From Mermis nigrescens (taxonomy: Eukaryota > Nematoda > Enoplea > Mermithida > Mermithidae): a stretch of 64,000 bases of DNA. Shown here piece by piece: positions 25,501-38,900 of this stretch. Position 1 is the first letter of the stretch. Every line of letters starts with the position of its first letter. The notes below the pieces were generated by a model. The model saw only the letters and a program-made list of their open reading frames with translations, had not been told where the DNA came from and ran no database searches. Location of the stretch: NCBI GenBank assembly GCA_036768485.1, contig JAVLUZ010000145.1, positions 16,268,304 to 16,332,303 on the forward strand. Reading direction: 5' to 3'. Both the position numbers and the translations under genes were made by a program.

Positions 25501-28500
25501 ACGTAACTGTAACGAACGACGAAATTGGTCAATTTTTCTAAAAATTAATTGGGCGAATAATAGATGCGGTTAAATTAATGCCCCAATTTGATTAGCGGGA
25601 TTGACCGTAGTATTTTTTAAGCAATAGATGGAATTATTTGGCGTTTCGTTGGTGGATAAATTTTTGGAGTTCCATCATACTGTTAATTATCGTGGCGACG
25701 GACGCTTCGGCTTTGGTGTCGTACATAACGCGATTTACGGAGGAAAATTTTTCCGTCCTCATTTCGTTCATTTTTATCTACGAATCTATCGCCAAAACGA
25801 TGAAAATTCTATCGACCGCTCACGTGATTCCGTTTACCGAAGTATGGGCCGATTTTTTTGGCAATTTGCCAAGTTTTATTACTCCTATTATTTCAATCGT
25901 TGAAAATGTATCTCGGGGGACTAATGTTAGATTTTAGTTACTTCGAAAATTTTACATTTTCATCGCCCTTGCCTGTGACTGGTTTGGCCGACGTTTCGTG
26001 AGTTTTCTGAATTTTTCCGGCTGTCTCCGGCTAAAATTTGGCATTATGCCAAATTTCGAATAAAAATTAGTAGATAGGACCCGTTCGAAGTTTTTGACGA
26101 TTTTCATCACCCATCAATAATCTTCAGACGCGTATTGTCTGGATTAAGTTATATATATAGTTTAGAGGAAAATCTTGATTTTGTTCATTTTATCAAAAAG
26201 TTTGATGAATTGTCAATTTCTTCTATAGAAAAACTCACCTTTTTATCAATAACCTGGCTGAAACGGTCGTTTTTTCATGTAAGCCGGTTTTTTGGTTTTT
26301 TTCAATAAGAGGAACCGGTTTTGGGTCAATTTTAGGAATTGCTACTGTAATTAATATGTACAGTTTCTTGCGGACCCTGGTAGTGAATCCGGTTAAAACC
26401 GGAACTGGACAAACCGTATTTCCAAAATGCTAACCTGTACCGGAATAAATAAATAAATAAATAAATGAATTAATTAAATAAATAAATAAATAAATCAGTA
26501 CCGGGAATTCGGATTTAATTTCATATAATAAAATAAAAGTAAATTTAATGCGATTTACTTAAATTTAATTTAACAAATTCTATCCTTTTGTGGAGGATTT
26601 AAAGAATCTTAAGACGGTATAAATTCCTTCTTTACATTATTCAAAATTTATTTATTTATTTTCAATTTATTCTTGAATTATTTAAATCTATTTTTATAAA
26701 AAATTATTTTAAAATATAAATAAAATTTAAATATATCACAAAGTCTGCAAATTTTTTCGGAAAACTGCAGCATCTTCACAAAAAATTAGCCTCTGGCTCA
26801 TTTGCATAAAGGTACGTATGTTCACTTGAATAGTAATCAGTCAGCCCTGAGAATGAAAGTGAACTAGTAGAAAAACTTATTGCTTGTTTTTGCATTGATA
26901 TAGTATGCAGGGGCGGATTCATGGGGGGGCGGCCGCCCCCCCCCATCGGCCCTAAATAGTGCGCAAAATTAAGGATTGTTGAGCGATTTTTAGCGATTTT
27001 CGGGTTAAAACGGCGGATTTTTCCGCCCAAGTCAGGGTTTCGCCCCCCCCTTTAGGAGAATCCTGGATCCGCCACTGATAGTATGTGTACTTAAATTTTT
27101 GTTTATATGGCTTTGCATCGTTTTTCACTATCTCTTTCATTGATTCGAAAAATATGTAATTAGTCATGTCCTTTACAAACAACACATTCAAAATTGTTCT
27201 GCAAAAACCCCGCCCCCTCCCCCTAAATTGGCTTGCATTTGAGTTGAAGTACCTAAGTTTTGCATGAATTTTGTTGTGCGCCTATATAGCCATAATATTG
27301 TCATACAAAAGTTGGAGCATAAAGCTGATTTGAGAAAAAAGCATTTTTCTTTGACCACTTTGACTGTTTAGGTTCCTAAATGGTTCCAAACTATTTAGTC
27401 AGGAGCATTCATATGCGATCTTAGATTTGTTTGCCGCGCTCTTTTCTTTATTCAAATGCCGTAAACTCAAAAAGTTAGATAAATGTTGGATAAAACTCGT
27501 AGAAAAATTTTTGATCAATGGTTTACACTTTTGACGGACGGGTTTTTTTAGGAGCCCATGGGTTTTAATACTTTTGCCTTTTCGAAAATATTGAGATAAA
27601 GAATGAATTTGAATCAAATTCAGTGATGGAATATCTGTTTATGGTGTAGCCATGACAAGCAAGCCCGAATGCCATAGGGTTTTGGCTAGGTGTAAAGTGA
27701 AATTGGACGAAAAGCAAAAAATGGGTTGTTTCAGGGAACATGACCATAGATGCACAGCTTGGCCGATCTATATGGGTGTCAGGAATTAGGATTATTGGGC
27801 CAAATTGACCTCAAAAACTGATACAAATGCTAAATTAGCTTTAAAACTTCATTTTCGCCCTTCACTTTGCTTCAATTTCTGTAGAAATTTTTTCATTTTT
27901 TAGATATGCGGAGTCTTGATCCTTAACCCATCACATGTGTGTCTGGACATAACCATAGGTGCACAACAAGGCCGATCTGGGGGTCAAGAATTGAGCTTTT
28001 TGGACCAAAATCTGCTCAAAAACTAGTATAAGCGCTGAAATAGCGTTAAAACTACGTTATTACAGAGTAATATATTATCTGTTGAAGAAATTTCCAATTT
28101 TCATTCTTTTTCGGCCTTCATTTTCCCTTATTTTTCACAGGAAAATTTCCCATTTTTTTAGTCTTGGGGTCCAGACCCCACAACCCTCCCCCTTCGCCCA
28201 CGTGCATGTCTGGACATGCCTTTACTTTCTTAGGTACTTAGGTAATAAATTGAGTTTGTTTCGGAATTTTGAAAACTAGACGCGTGATTCACAAGATTAA
28301 ATATTTAAGGAATGTAGCACGTTTTTTAACTTCAATAAAGCACGATAAATCAGGTCTGACTCGTTGGGTCGAATTTGTTCATCTTTTAGCTTCATTAATC
28401 AGTCTAAATACATCGCAAGCAGGTCCTGTTCAGGCACGTAGCTGTGGGGGAATAGGGGGTCCGGACCCCCCCCCTTTCCAAAATTCAGAAAAAAACCGGA

Positions 28501-31500
28501 AAAATAGGACTTTTTACACGTTATTTTGTGCTATTTTTAGCTTAGACCCCCAAAACTGGTGTTGGTCCCCCCAAAAATAGGAGGGCCAGCTACGTGCCTG
28601 GTCCTGTTACTGACAGTTTTCAGCAATTATTCGAAATTGAATTAAATTATTATGAGTTTGTTTGAAATTTTTTAAATTAATAAAACTTTCAATCTTTAGT
28701 TTGATCTTTTACACAAATTGGGTCGTATTCTAATGCTGCGACTCGACCGGACCGGAAGTTCTCCGATTTTTCGTTCTTACATATCTTCTTTTTTGTATTT
28801 TAGATTAAAGAGCGATCGTTGGGCCATTTGTCTAAATTAAAATATAAATTAAAACCCAAAGATAAAATCGAAATAAAATTAAAATTAGTCGTTGAATCAT
28901 TTGATTTCGCGGATTAAAATATAAAGGCCTCATACGCATCTATCGCAAATAATTACATAAATCACAAACTTGCAAACGCAATGACTAATTACGTCTTTCA
29001 GATGTCAATACTGCCGTTTCGATATTATTTATAGACTTTTATTTTCTAAAACCTTATTTTTGAAGATTTTCGATTTTTTTTACATACTTTCAAGTTATTA
29101 TTCTATTATGTTAATGATTTTTATTTTTTGGACGGTCTAATAATAAGTAGGAGATTTTTTATAGGATTTTATAAGTATCAATTATAACGCGTGAGTTGGA
29201 TTAGAATAGAATCAAAAATATGTCATATCCTTTGTTTTTTTGTTTTTTTCTATTCTTCTTATTATTCTTTTTTCTTCTTTTCTTCTTTTTCCCTTTTTTT
29301 ACTTCTCAAATTGACATTTTACTCTACTCTTGAATATATTCGGGTGCCAACAATAATACCTGACTCGTCAAAAATAAGAATTTCGTTCCTTGCAGCACTC
29401 GCACTGAGCTTTTGACTCGTCTTGCGGGCGAATCGTACAATTTTACGAAATTAAAGCGAAAATTTGGCTGATTGGCATCATAGAATGTTAATTTATTAAG
29501 TACAATCTAACTTTTGAAAACAGAATCAATTATTGTTATTAATTTAAAATCAGACATTGTTAAAACATGAAACCGACAGAGCACTGACATACTGCACACA
29601 AGTATACGTGTTTTTTTTTGGGGAAGGAGCAGTGGCGGATCCAGGAGTTTCTTAAGGGGGTGGGTACCCCTAAGGGGGGGGGGGCGGAACCTTGACTTGG
29701 GCGGAAAAATTAGCCGTTTTAGCCCGAAAATCGCTAAAAATCGCTCAAAAATCCTTAATTTTACGCACTATTTTGGGCCAATGGGGGCGCCCCCCACCCA
29801 CCTAAATCCGCCCCTGGGAAGGAGTATATACATCCTGGCGCTTGACCTTCAGAGAATGGTTGGCCCAATTTTTGGAATATCCGGCTGATTGCTGCATAAT
29901 TCTGATTTTCAAAAGATCTAGAAAATATGCTCTGTTTAGCTTTTTAGTCATTTTTTGGCTCAAGCGTGATATTTTTTTTACCCTTTGCGCTAAATAGTCA
30001 TATTTGTTCATTGTGTCTTTGAATTTCATTGAATTTTCTCAAAAATTTGTTGATTTTGTGTTTTTTGCGAGAGAGCGTAGTGAGAAATGCAAAATATTGT
30101 GCTTCTATAGCACGTGACCCGTCCTTTTGAGCCAAAAAAAATTTTAGACTAGCCCGCCCTCGTAATTCTTACGCTTTACATCCCAAATGTGCGATTGCAC
30201 AATACCGATGACAAGAAGAGAAAGCGTACCATGGCGAAAGCAGTTCGATCTTACATAAATAAATAGATAAATGAAATGTCACTGACACGCATCCTAAAAC
30301 ATGTCTTCATTACTGCTACTTTACCTCCTTAAAAATGTTCTTATACACAAAGTATAGGTTTATAGTGGCACCGGCACCGGCCAAAAAAAGCGGCACCGGT
30401 GCACCTCTAATTTACACATGACTTGAAGAAATAAGTTGACGCAATAAAACTTTGTATTTATAAGTTTTAAAACAATATATTTTTCAGTTTACCATTCTAA
30501 ATCATTTATATCTAGTTTATATCGATTGTTTCGATATAAAGTCCCAGCTCTACTCAACCTTGTTTCGAAACATATAGCATTTAAATTATAATAGACTGTT
30601 TCGGAGATCGAGTTATTAAAGTAGCTTATATTTGGTTGCATTTTTTAAAACATTGCAATAGTACTTTTAGGGATCTAGTATACAATTTACCCCCCAGCGT
30701 TTTTTAGACGATCCATATAAGCTACAGTAACCAAACTTTACAAGGAGATAGCTATCAGCCTAGTGTAGTAATCTGGCAAAATTGATTAACTTACGGTGTA
30801 AAGTTACTGCTTTAGAAAAAATAAATTAAAAATAAAAAAACTTACTTTACTTTACTTTGAACTTATTTTAAAATTTTTTTATACTTACTTTTTTTTAATG
30901 TAGGATGTTGATTGAATTACAAAAAACTGCTGTGTTTGGAACCCACCGAATTTTTTAAAATTTTTAGTTGCCGTTAGTACGTTGTAAACTGTGAGTGTAA
31001 AGCAGTAAGTTTACACCGTAAGTTAATCAATTTTGCCAGATCAGTACAATAGATTTATAGCTATCTCCTTGTAAAGTTTGGTTACTGTAGCTTATATGGA
31101 TCGGCTAAAAACGCTGGGGGTAAATTGTATACTAGATCCACTTTTAGTATGAGCTATGTAACTATGACCACTACATATACTTCGATCGTATCCTAGTACG
31201 TTCATCACAATATATACTCGTACATACTGTCAGTGGTGGATCTAGGATTTTTTCAAAGAGGGCGGCATCCCAACTTTTTTAAAAACAGTCAAAAATAGGT
31301 CCGAAAATTTGCCCTTCGCGCGCTAAATGGCGTTTTCAGCGTTTTGCACTGTCTACTAAATCACTTTCGACGCAATATTTTTCCGATTCGGAAATTTTCG
31401 GCAATTCGAAAATATCGTTACATTTCTTTAACTTTTGCGAAAATGTGGCGCGAAGCGCCGGAAAATTTTTTTGTTTATATTCTGGCGGAAGGACGTTTAG

Positions 31501-32865
31501 AAGCGTAATTTACTGCTCGATTTCTCGAGTTTGAGAATAGGAAAAACTATGCTGGAATAGCTGTTTCTGCTGTTAAAATTATCGATTAATGAATACTTAA
31601 AATTCTTAATCTATCAGCAGAAAACGCTTCCAGGTCGCTAAGAAGGTAAATAAATGTCATTAATAAGTATTGTCCGGATAACGCCGGAAAAACATTGATT
31701 AATTATGGTCGCTGACGGACAACAAATCGTTGCGAATTACATATCCATTCTTTATATCGCCAACTATTTTTGGCCCATGGGTGGGGCGGCCGCCCACCCC
31801 CTTAAATGCGCACCTGCATGCTATGCTATGGGAATTTCGTAGGTTCGGATATTCTGGATTTCTATTTTATTCTAAATTATGTATGTAAGTGTGCCTCGTA
31901 AAGGTGTTTATGTAATTATCACAGATTTTAGACCATCGGCCATCGTGATTTCTCACATTCTTCCTTGAATTATACGTATTTATTGCATTTATCTATTTTG
32001 TTGGCGGCCTATAAGTCAAATATTTTGTAGTTTTCTTTCATTTTGCCTTAAATTTTCAAAAATTTTATGCGGCTAGCGTTAAATGCTTTGGTAAGGTTTT
32101 GTACTAAATGCGAAATAATTCAAATCTCTATCTAAATGTCTTTCTGACTAAATTTCAAAAATTAAAAAAACTGTGAAATAAAGTTCTAGAAAAATGAATT
32201 TAACTTTATTTCTAAATTTTTTGAATATTTTTACGGTTTGAGAAACGTCGCGCTTTTTCCACGAAATCGCTTAAAATTGTCGAAAGTTTTTGGAAATTTT
32301 TTTGCCCTATAACTCGTATTGACTAAAAATGGAAGACTATAAAAACTGCGAAAAAACGCTAGTCCGGCTGCACGTGTAGAGCGGATTTCGGATTTATTTT
32401 TGACGGTTTCGTAATTCGGAAAAAGTTCGGGCGTCTTGCCCCCCCCTCGTACAAAAATCCTGCATAATTCGCCACTGTTTACACTGTGTGCATTTGCAGT
32501 CTACGCTGTTTACACTTTTAGTTTACTCAACTTTTTACTTATTCGCCGCAAGTTTACACTGATTTTCGTTGCTTAGCAACTGAAGCCCGATCCGTATTGC
32601 GCATGTCGACCCAATTCTCTCAATGCGTCGTTTGGCCTAGACTATTTGCCAAATTTCAACGATCCCAGGGACTACTCGGACGTTGAAACCATGGCGCATC
32701 GCAGGAAATGGCGCGGCAATCTTAGTCTCTGGATTACGCATCAGGTAGGGGTTCAATTATTAGCTTCGAAGCATTTTTTAAGTCGGTGTAAAGCCATCAG
32801 TCGGCCCAGTCATCACCATTATCCATTAGTCGAAAAGCTTATTATCATTATTATTATTATTATTA

Positions 32866-32910
<45 letters not shown>

Positions 32911-35900
32911 TATAATTAATATTATTATTACTATTCATCATTATTGTATTTATTTATATTATACTTATTACTCATTATATATTACTTATCTCATAGCTGT
33001 GGAATTTACGATTTTTTCCATGTTCGTTCAATTTTGTTGTCAGCCTCGATCGTTGCACTGTTTTTCGCTGTTTTTTCCAATAATTTAACTTTTTAACAAC
33101 GTTTTATCAATTCAAGAATATAATTTAAATTCATAGCAGTATTATTCGCATTTTATATTCGACTAGTACGAATGACGAAAATCGATTGCTCCTTATGCGA
33201 GTCGATACCTGCGACTCAGTCAATCATTAATTTCTGGAGTTTCATTTGCGCTTCATTTATTATTTTTTATTAGGTTTTTTGTCTTATTTTATTTTTTGTA
33301 TATTTTACCAATTTCTAGAGTTTCATTTGCGCCTGATTCATTTTTTATTATTTTTTATTAGGTTTTTTCTTCTTGTTTTATTTTTTGTATATTTTACCAA
33401 TTTCTAGAGTTTCATTTGCGCTTGATTCATTTTTTATTATTTTTTATTAGGTTTCTATTCTTATTTTATTTTTTGTATATTTGACCAATTTCTAGAGTTT
33501 CATTTGCGCTTGATTTATTTTTTATATAATTTTTTATTCGGTTTTTCTCCTTATTTTATTTTTTGTATATTTTACCAATTTCTAGAGTTTCATTTGCGCT
33601 TGATTCATTTTATTATTATTTTTTGTTAGCTTTTTATTATTATTTTATTTTTTGTATATTTTACCGAATTTTATAATAATGGTAGGTTTTATGTTTTGTA
33701 CGTGATTCATATACTCGCATGATATAACGCAGGGCAATCGTACTGTAGTCGATTTTTCGCGCATTCCTCTTTCATACTGCGAGCCGAGTAAAGTAGCCGT
33801 GCTGGACGACCCTTTACACGAATGCTATAGAATGTACGACGTATTCCTTATGTCGGCCATGTTGACTCTTTGCACGTTCGCCATAGCTTACACGCTGAAG
33901 TCGATGAAAACTAGCTGTTATTTTCCGAATAAAGTGAATAAATATCTATGAAATTTTTCTAGGATTATTAGGATTATTAAGAATAATTCAGTTGAAACAT
34001 TAATGAATAATTATTTGAAAATAATTAATTAAATAATCAAAATAATTAAATAATAAAAAATAATTAAAATAATTAATAATTAAATAATAATTAATAAAAA
34101 ATAATTAAATAATTAAAATAATTAAAATAATTTTTCTTTACACTAAACGCGTGCATTGATTGAAAATTATCCGAAATAATACTGCCAAATTTTTTGAACC
34201 GCTTTCGGGCTTGAAAACGATATATACTGGTCGAAAACCACTATTTTTGACGTTTCTAGGGATGGGATTTCTGCCTAAGACATAAAAGCAAAAATGTTCC
34301 CTGGAAATTATATCTAAATTGAGCAGCAAACGATTATTTGGCGCGATAAGCTCAAAAATGGATGTTTACACTTAAAGCCAAAATATCTCGTAAGACACCC
34401 AAAAAAACATTTTTTCGAAAAAATAATAAAAAATAAATATTATATAATAAATAAATAAATAAATAATAAATAATAAATAAATAATTAAAAATAAATAATA
34501 AATAAATACTAATAAATACTATATAATAAGCTCCATTTGTCAATTTTTATATCTTCTATCTTTTAGAGGTCATTTTAGAATTCCTAGCACTGAAATGGAT
34601 ATTCATTAATTAATTCAAAACTGCGGATTAATAATTACTTTGCGAAAACTAAACGTTACGGGCTGATGGAAATTTCACTCAAGCCGAGCTTTGTATTAAT
34701 CAATAAATATAAAAATGAATGTCACGTGAATTAGATAAATAATTAATTAATCTTGTGAGGACAAAAATTGTAATGAGCAGACTTTAAACAAACACTAATT
34801 AAATAACGCGGAAGTTGAAAAGGTTGACAAAGTGAATACAAAAACCAGTTGAAGTGCGTTCCGCATTTCATATTTAACAACTGCTTCTGTTCACTGGTAA
34901 TCTGTTTGGCACTATTTTATACAATTGAACTAATAGTTATTTTTTGCATTTATTTTGGCAATGATTCAACGCTAAACTTTTCCTGCATATAAATATTTTT
35001 AATATTAAAATTTTTATTGTTTAATTTTTAATTTTTTTATATAAAAAATATACATTCTATGTAAAAAATTTTCTATATATTTCATATTAAAAAATTATCA
35101 ATTTTTTATACGAAAATTTTATCTATTTTTTTATATAAAAAATATACATTCTGATATGAAAAATTTTCTTTATATATTTTATATTTAAAAAAATTATCAA
35201 TTTTTTTATATAAAAAATTTGGTATTGAACTGAAGTGTTTTTTGAGAATTTTCCTGGTATACTCGATTCACGTACGTTGCTTTCTTTGATTATAAATGTT
35301 TCATTATTAATCTTACGCTTTATTTAACGAATTTATATCCCTATTTGAAATGTTGTTCATCTTCTCGATAAAAATTAAGTTTAAACCATACTGAATGGAA
35401 ATCGTGTTATTTAAATTAATTTAAAAAATTTTTTGTTCTGTCTTTCTTTTTTATGTTTTTTGTTGATTTTTTTCTCTTTTCTTTTCATGTAGTATTTGCT
35501 TGTTTATTTATCTCTTTATTTATTTACTTATTTATTTTTCTTTTCATTTTCTTCTTTCTTGCTTCTTCCCCTTATTGATGACTTCTTAATATTAAAATTA
35601 ATGCGGGACTTTGCAAATTGCTCAAAATAAAGTGTTTTAAAAGTGGAACAATTCAAATTTTTTGCTGTCGTATTGGTCCCGTATATGATTATTTTTGTTT
35701 AAAAACTTGCGTCTTATTTATAGTTGTTGTTAATGAGTTACTCTGCTTGTTATAACATAGTTTCGATTATTTTTTGCTTTTTCTTATTTAATAGTTACTT
35801 TACTTTTTATGCCGGTTTTTGTTTTTATAATTATTTTTGTGTTTCAGTCATTTTTCGTATTTTTCTTTACTTTTATGTTAATGTTATGTGTTTTTTTATT

Positions 35901-38900
35901 TTATTTATATTTTTTTATTTTTTTTATTCAATATTTTTTTGTTATGTGTTTATGTGTTTATTATTTTATTATTATTTTTTTTTATTTATTATTTTTTTCT
36001 TATGTGTTTACGTTGTCCTCTTAGGTTAGAGAAATTTTGTCCGATTTCGCAGTGATCATCGCGTTGTTTGTTATGGTCCTTGTGGACTATTGCGTTGGGT
36101 TGGATACCATGAAATTATACGTGCCGGAAAAATTTGAAGTACATATTATATCATTGCATTTCAGTTATTTTATTAATTTACTTTATTAATAACTTTATTA
36201 CTAAATATTTCAAATTATTTTGTATTAATTACACATTAATTTTATTAATCACTTATGACACATGGGTTTATAATGATGAAATAATTTTATAATTTTTATT
36301 TTTTATCATTTTTTTTAAATTTTTCTTTATTTATAATTTTTTTTATTCATTTTTTCTAATTTTTTTTATCTTTATAATCAGCATGGGCTGGATCCAGCAA
36401 GATTCTGAAAATTTTTGCACATCCACAGAAATCGATTTACGGAATTTTTCACGATTTTTTTGCTTCAATGAATAGAAGTCGAGCAAAGTCATCCAAAACG
36501 ATTTTTGCCATCCACATAACTTTGTTTGGCTCCTTTTTTACCCTTAAGAGACAATTTTGGAGAAAATCGACCGCTCACTGTATGAATGTGATAAGTCAAA
36601 AATTCACACACCCGGAAAATCAAGTGTAAGGAGTAGTTTTATGACGCTAAGAATGGAAATATCATTTACTTTACACTAAGTTTCCAATTCGTTAAGCTAC
36701 AGCAAGTCGAAGTTGCATTTTTTCCTAAATTTCCTTAAATTTTTACGTTTCTAGTTTATTGCGTGCAACTTTCGCAGTCTTCGAGATGATTGCACAAAAC
36801 TTTTTTTCAGTAGAACAACAAATGGATTCACTTTGTATCGGGAGATTCAATTTTTGTTCGCGTTTTTACACTTTACACTTCGGGTTTTGTGCAAAATTTT
36901 CATCCCTAGAAAGACAAAATTTTTCACACAAATTACTGTAGCAGAGTCAATTTTTCATTGTGACAAAATTTCTTTCATAGGACATGTCCCTACCTATTTA
37001 GCTTATTTCCAGCAAAAAAATTTTGGGGAAATTTGGCCAGCAACCCAAGTTACAACAGTTTTATGAGCATGACTCATGACGGCTGTCGACATAATATCAG
37101 ACATATATCATATACTATATCAGCGAGTTTTGCTACTTGCATGAAATTTTTCACGGAAACAGTCCGTAGTTTTTCACAGAAACAGTCAGTAGTTGTACTT
37201 TACGCTCATGAATCATCGCTTTACACAATTTGTTTGTTTACAATGCATAATGGTATAAACAACTTCTTTTTGCCAAACGACACTGCAAAATTCTTCACAT
37301 AAATTACTGTTCTTCGGTCAGTTTTTTTACTGTTAATGTAAAATTTCTACCCATAGTTTTTCGTTTGGGACATGTCTCTGCAGGCGTAGCACATTTTCGT
37401 AAAAATTCACAAAACACATGTAAAAACTAATTTCACGCTATGTGCATGCGTCAAACTTTTCCACGGAAACAGCCACTATTTCTAACTTACCCTCACGCAT
37501 CATCACTTTACACAACTGTTACTAAAGCAAAGTCAATTTTTATTGTGTCCCATCTTAGTGGCGGATCTAGGATTTTCCTAAGAGGGGCGGTATACCCCTA
37601 GGGGGGCGGAACCCTGACGTGGGAAGAAAAATTTGCCGTTTTAAGCCGAAAATCGCTAAAAATCGCTGAAAAATCTTTAATTTTGCGCACTATTTTGGGC
37701 CAATGGAGGGGCGGCGGCCGCCCCCTCTAAATCCACCACTGTGTCCCATATCTATGGATTACTGTCTGTAGGCATAAGTCACTTCAGTCAGAGACATTAT
37801 AGAAAAATTTTACAATAGTTGCGTTGTGTGATCGCAGCTATTCAAGAAAGTAAATGTATTTTGTTTGAATGTAACAGGATGGATGACCGCGCACTAAGCT
37901 GCTATCCCCTCATCCGTCAAATATCGATTATTTTAACCCCACCCCCCAACCTCTCCTTCCCCACAATATTCCGCGAAGAATTAGCGGTTACATGTCATTT
38001 TGAGATGTTTTTGTCCTTTTTTCTACTAGAAATTTTAGGTCATTCACCCCTCGTTCACTCAAAAGGGTCGGCTACCCTCTGCGAGAATTTAGAGCTATTT
38101 CATGTCGTGTTATGCGTCACATAGGGACCGGAGCATTCTTTTACGTCATTTTTTTACTACGACCATTAGGGATTATTAATTTTCCGTTTTATCTCCTATT
38201 TATTGACTGAATTTGAGCTGAAAGTCGTCTGCAATGTGAAAAATCTTAAGACTGACTATCATTTACGGGCAGGCACTGGTTGCTCCTGGGTCAAACGACT
38301 TTCCCTAATCCTGCGGGGGTCGTCAATGATTACACCTGGTCAATAGCTCATCCCAGCCCGTCCATGGAAAGCGCTGACCCAGAAGCTGGACGGGCTGATG
38401 GGTCCATTTGGATTGACTGATTTTGAAAAAAAATTTGCGAGATACGATGGAAAATCAAAGATAATTGCCTTTTTTAACCCATTTTCAGTCTAATTTGGGA
38501 CCAATCAACCTTCGAGAGCCCATAGTTGGAAGGGCAGAAGCTTTGGCTATTGCCCAGGTATGGTCACGACTCAGGACTATGCCTGGGCGTGGGGGTCGTT
38601 CGGGGCGTATGCACCCCCTCCCCGAGAAACCAAAATACCTTCCCAGAAACCGAAATACCCCCAGACTTCAATTTTTGAAAATATTTTTGTTTGTTCGCAA
38701 TTTTTTGATGCCAATGGATAGTGCTCGATGAGAAATGTTGAAAAATGGTGTCTTTTGTCGCCGTACCACTATTTTTAACGCCATTTTTTGACCTTTGAAA
38801 AATCTTGCACACCCCCCAGAATTTTGGTGCTGCCCACGTATGGTCACGCACGACCATAGATACAAAGCATGGTCGATTGAGGGGTGAAGAATTGAGCTTG

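Larger units (their letters stand above)
22892..25627 (+). other. SLC4 intron 7
   Basis: Carries MA copies at 22907 and 25340. At 23290-23400 and 24640-24840 there are GC-rich tracts (CCCGGGCCCGGG-like; a G-run to C-run block) that resemble ends of further unclassified elements. A perfect 9-bp inverted repeat GTAACGTGG/CCACGTTAC lies at 23886-23914. No gene seen. Confidence 0.75.
25842..32576 (+). other. SLC4 intron 8 (6.7 kb)
   Basis: Carries MC (26908, 29630, 31231), MG (27741, 27950), MA (28431) and MB (30671). The remaining stretches (25910-26900, 27080-27740, 28600-29630, 29820-30670, 31820-32576) are AT-rich with no gene I can support. A short (AAAT)n tract lies at 26445-26495. Confidence 0.85.
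32745..33732 (+). other. SLC4 intron 9
   Basis: Almost entirely low complexity: an (ATT)n tract at 32836 and a minisatellite at 33225. No gene. Confidence 0.85.

Noticed and set aside
38489..38557. Exon-like 69-base stretch with TTTTCAG acceptor, open phase-0 frame and GTATGG donor
   Set aside because: Encoded peptide has no SLC4 similarity, exons 11 and 12 already join without a gap, and the donor lies in sequence linked to the adjacent MD element.
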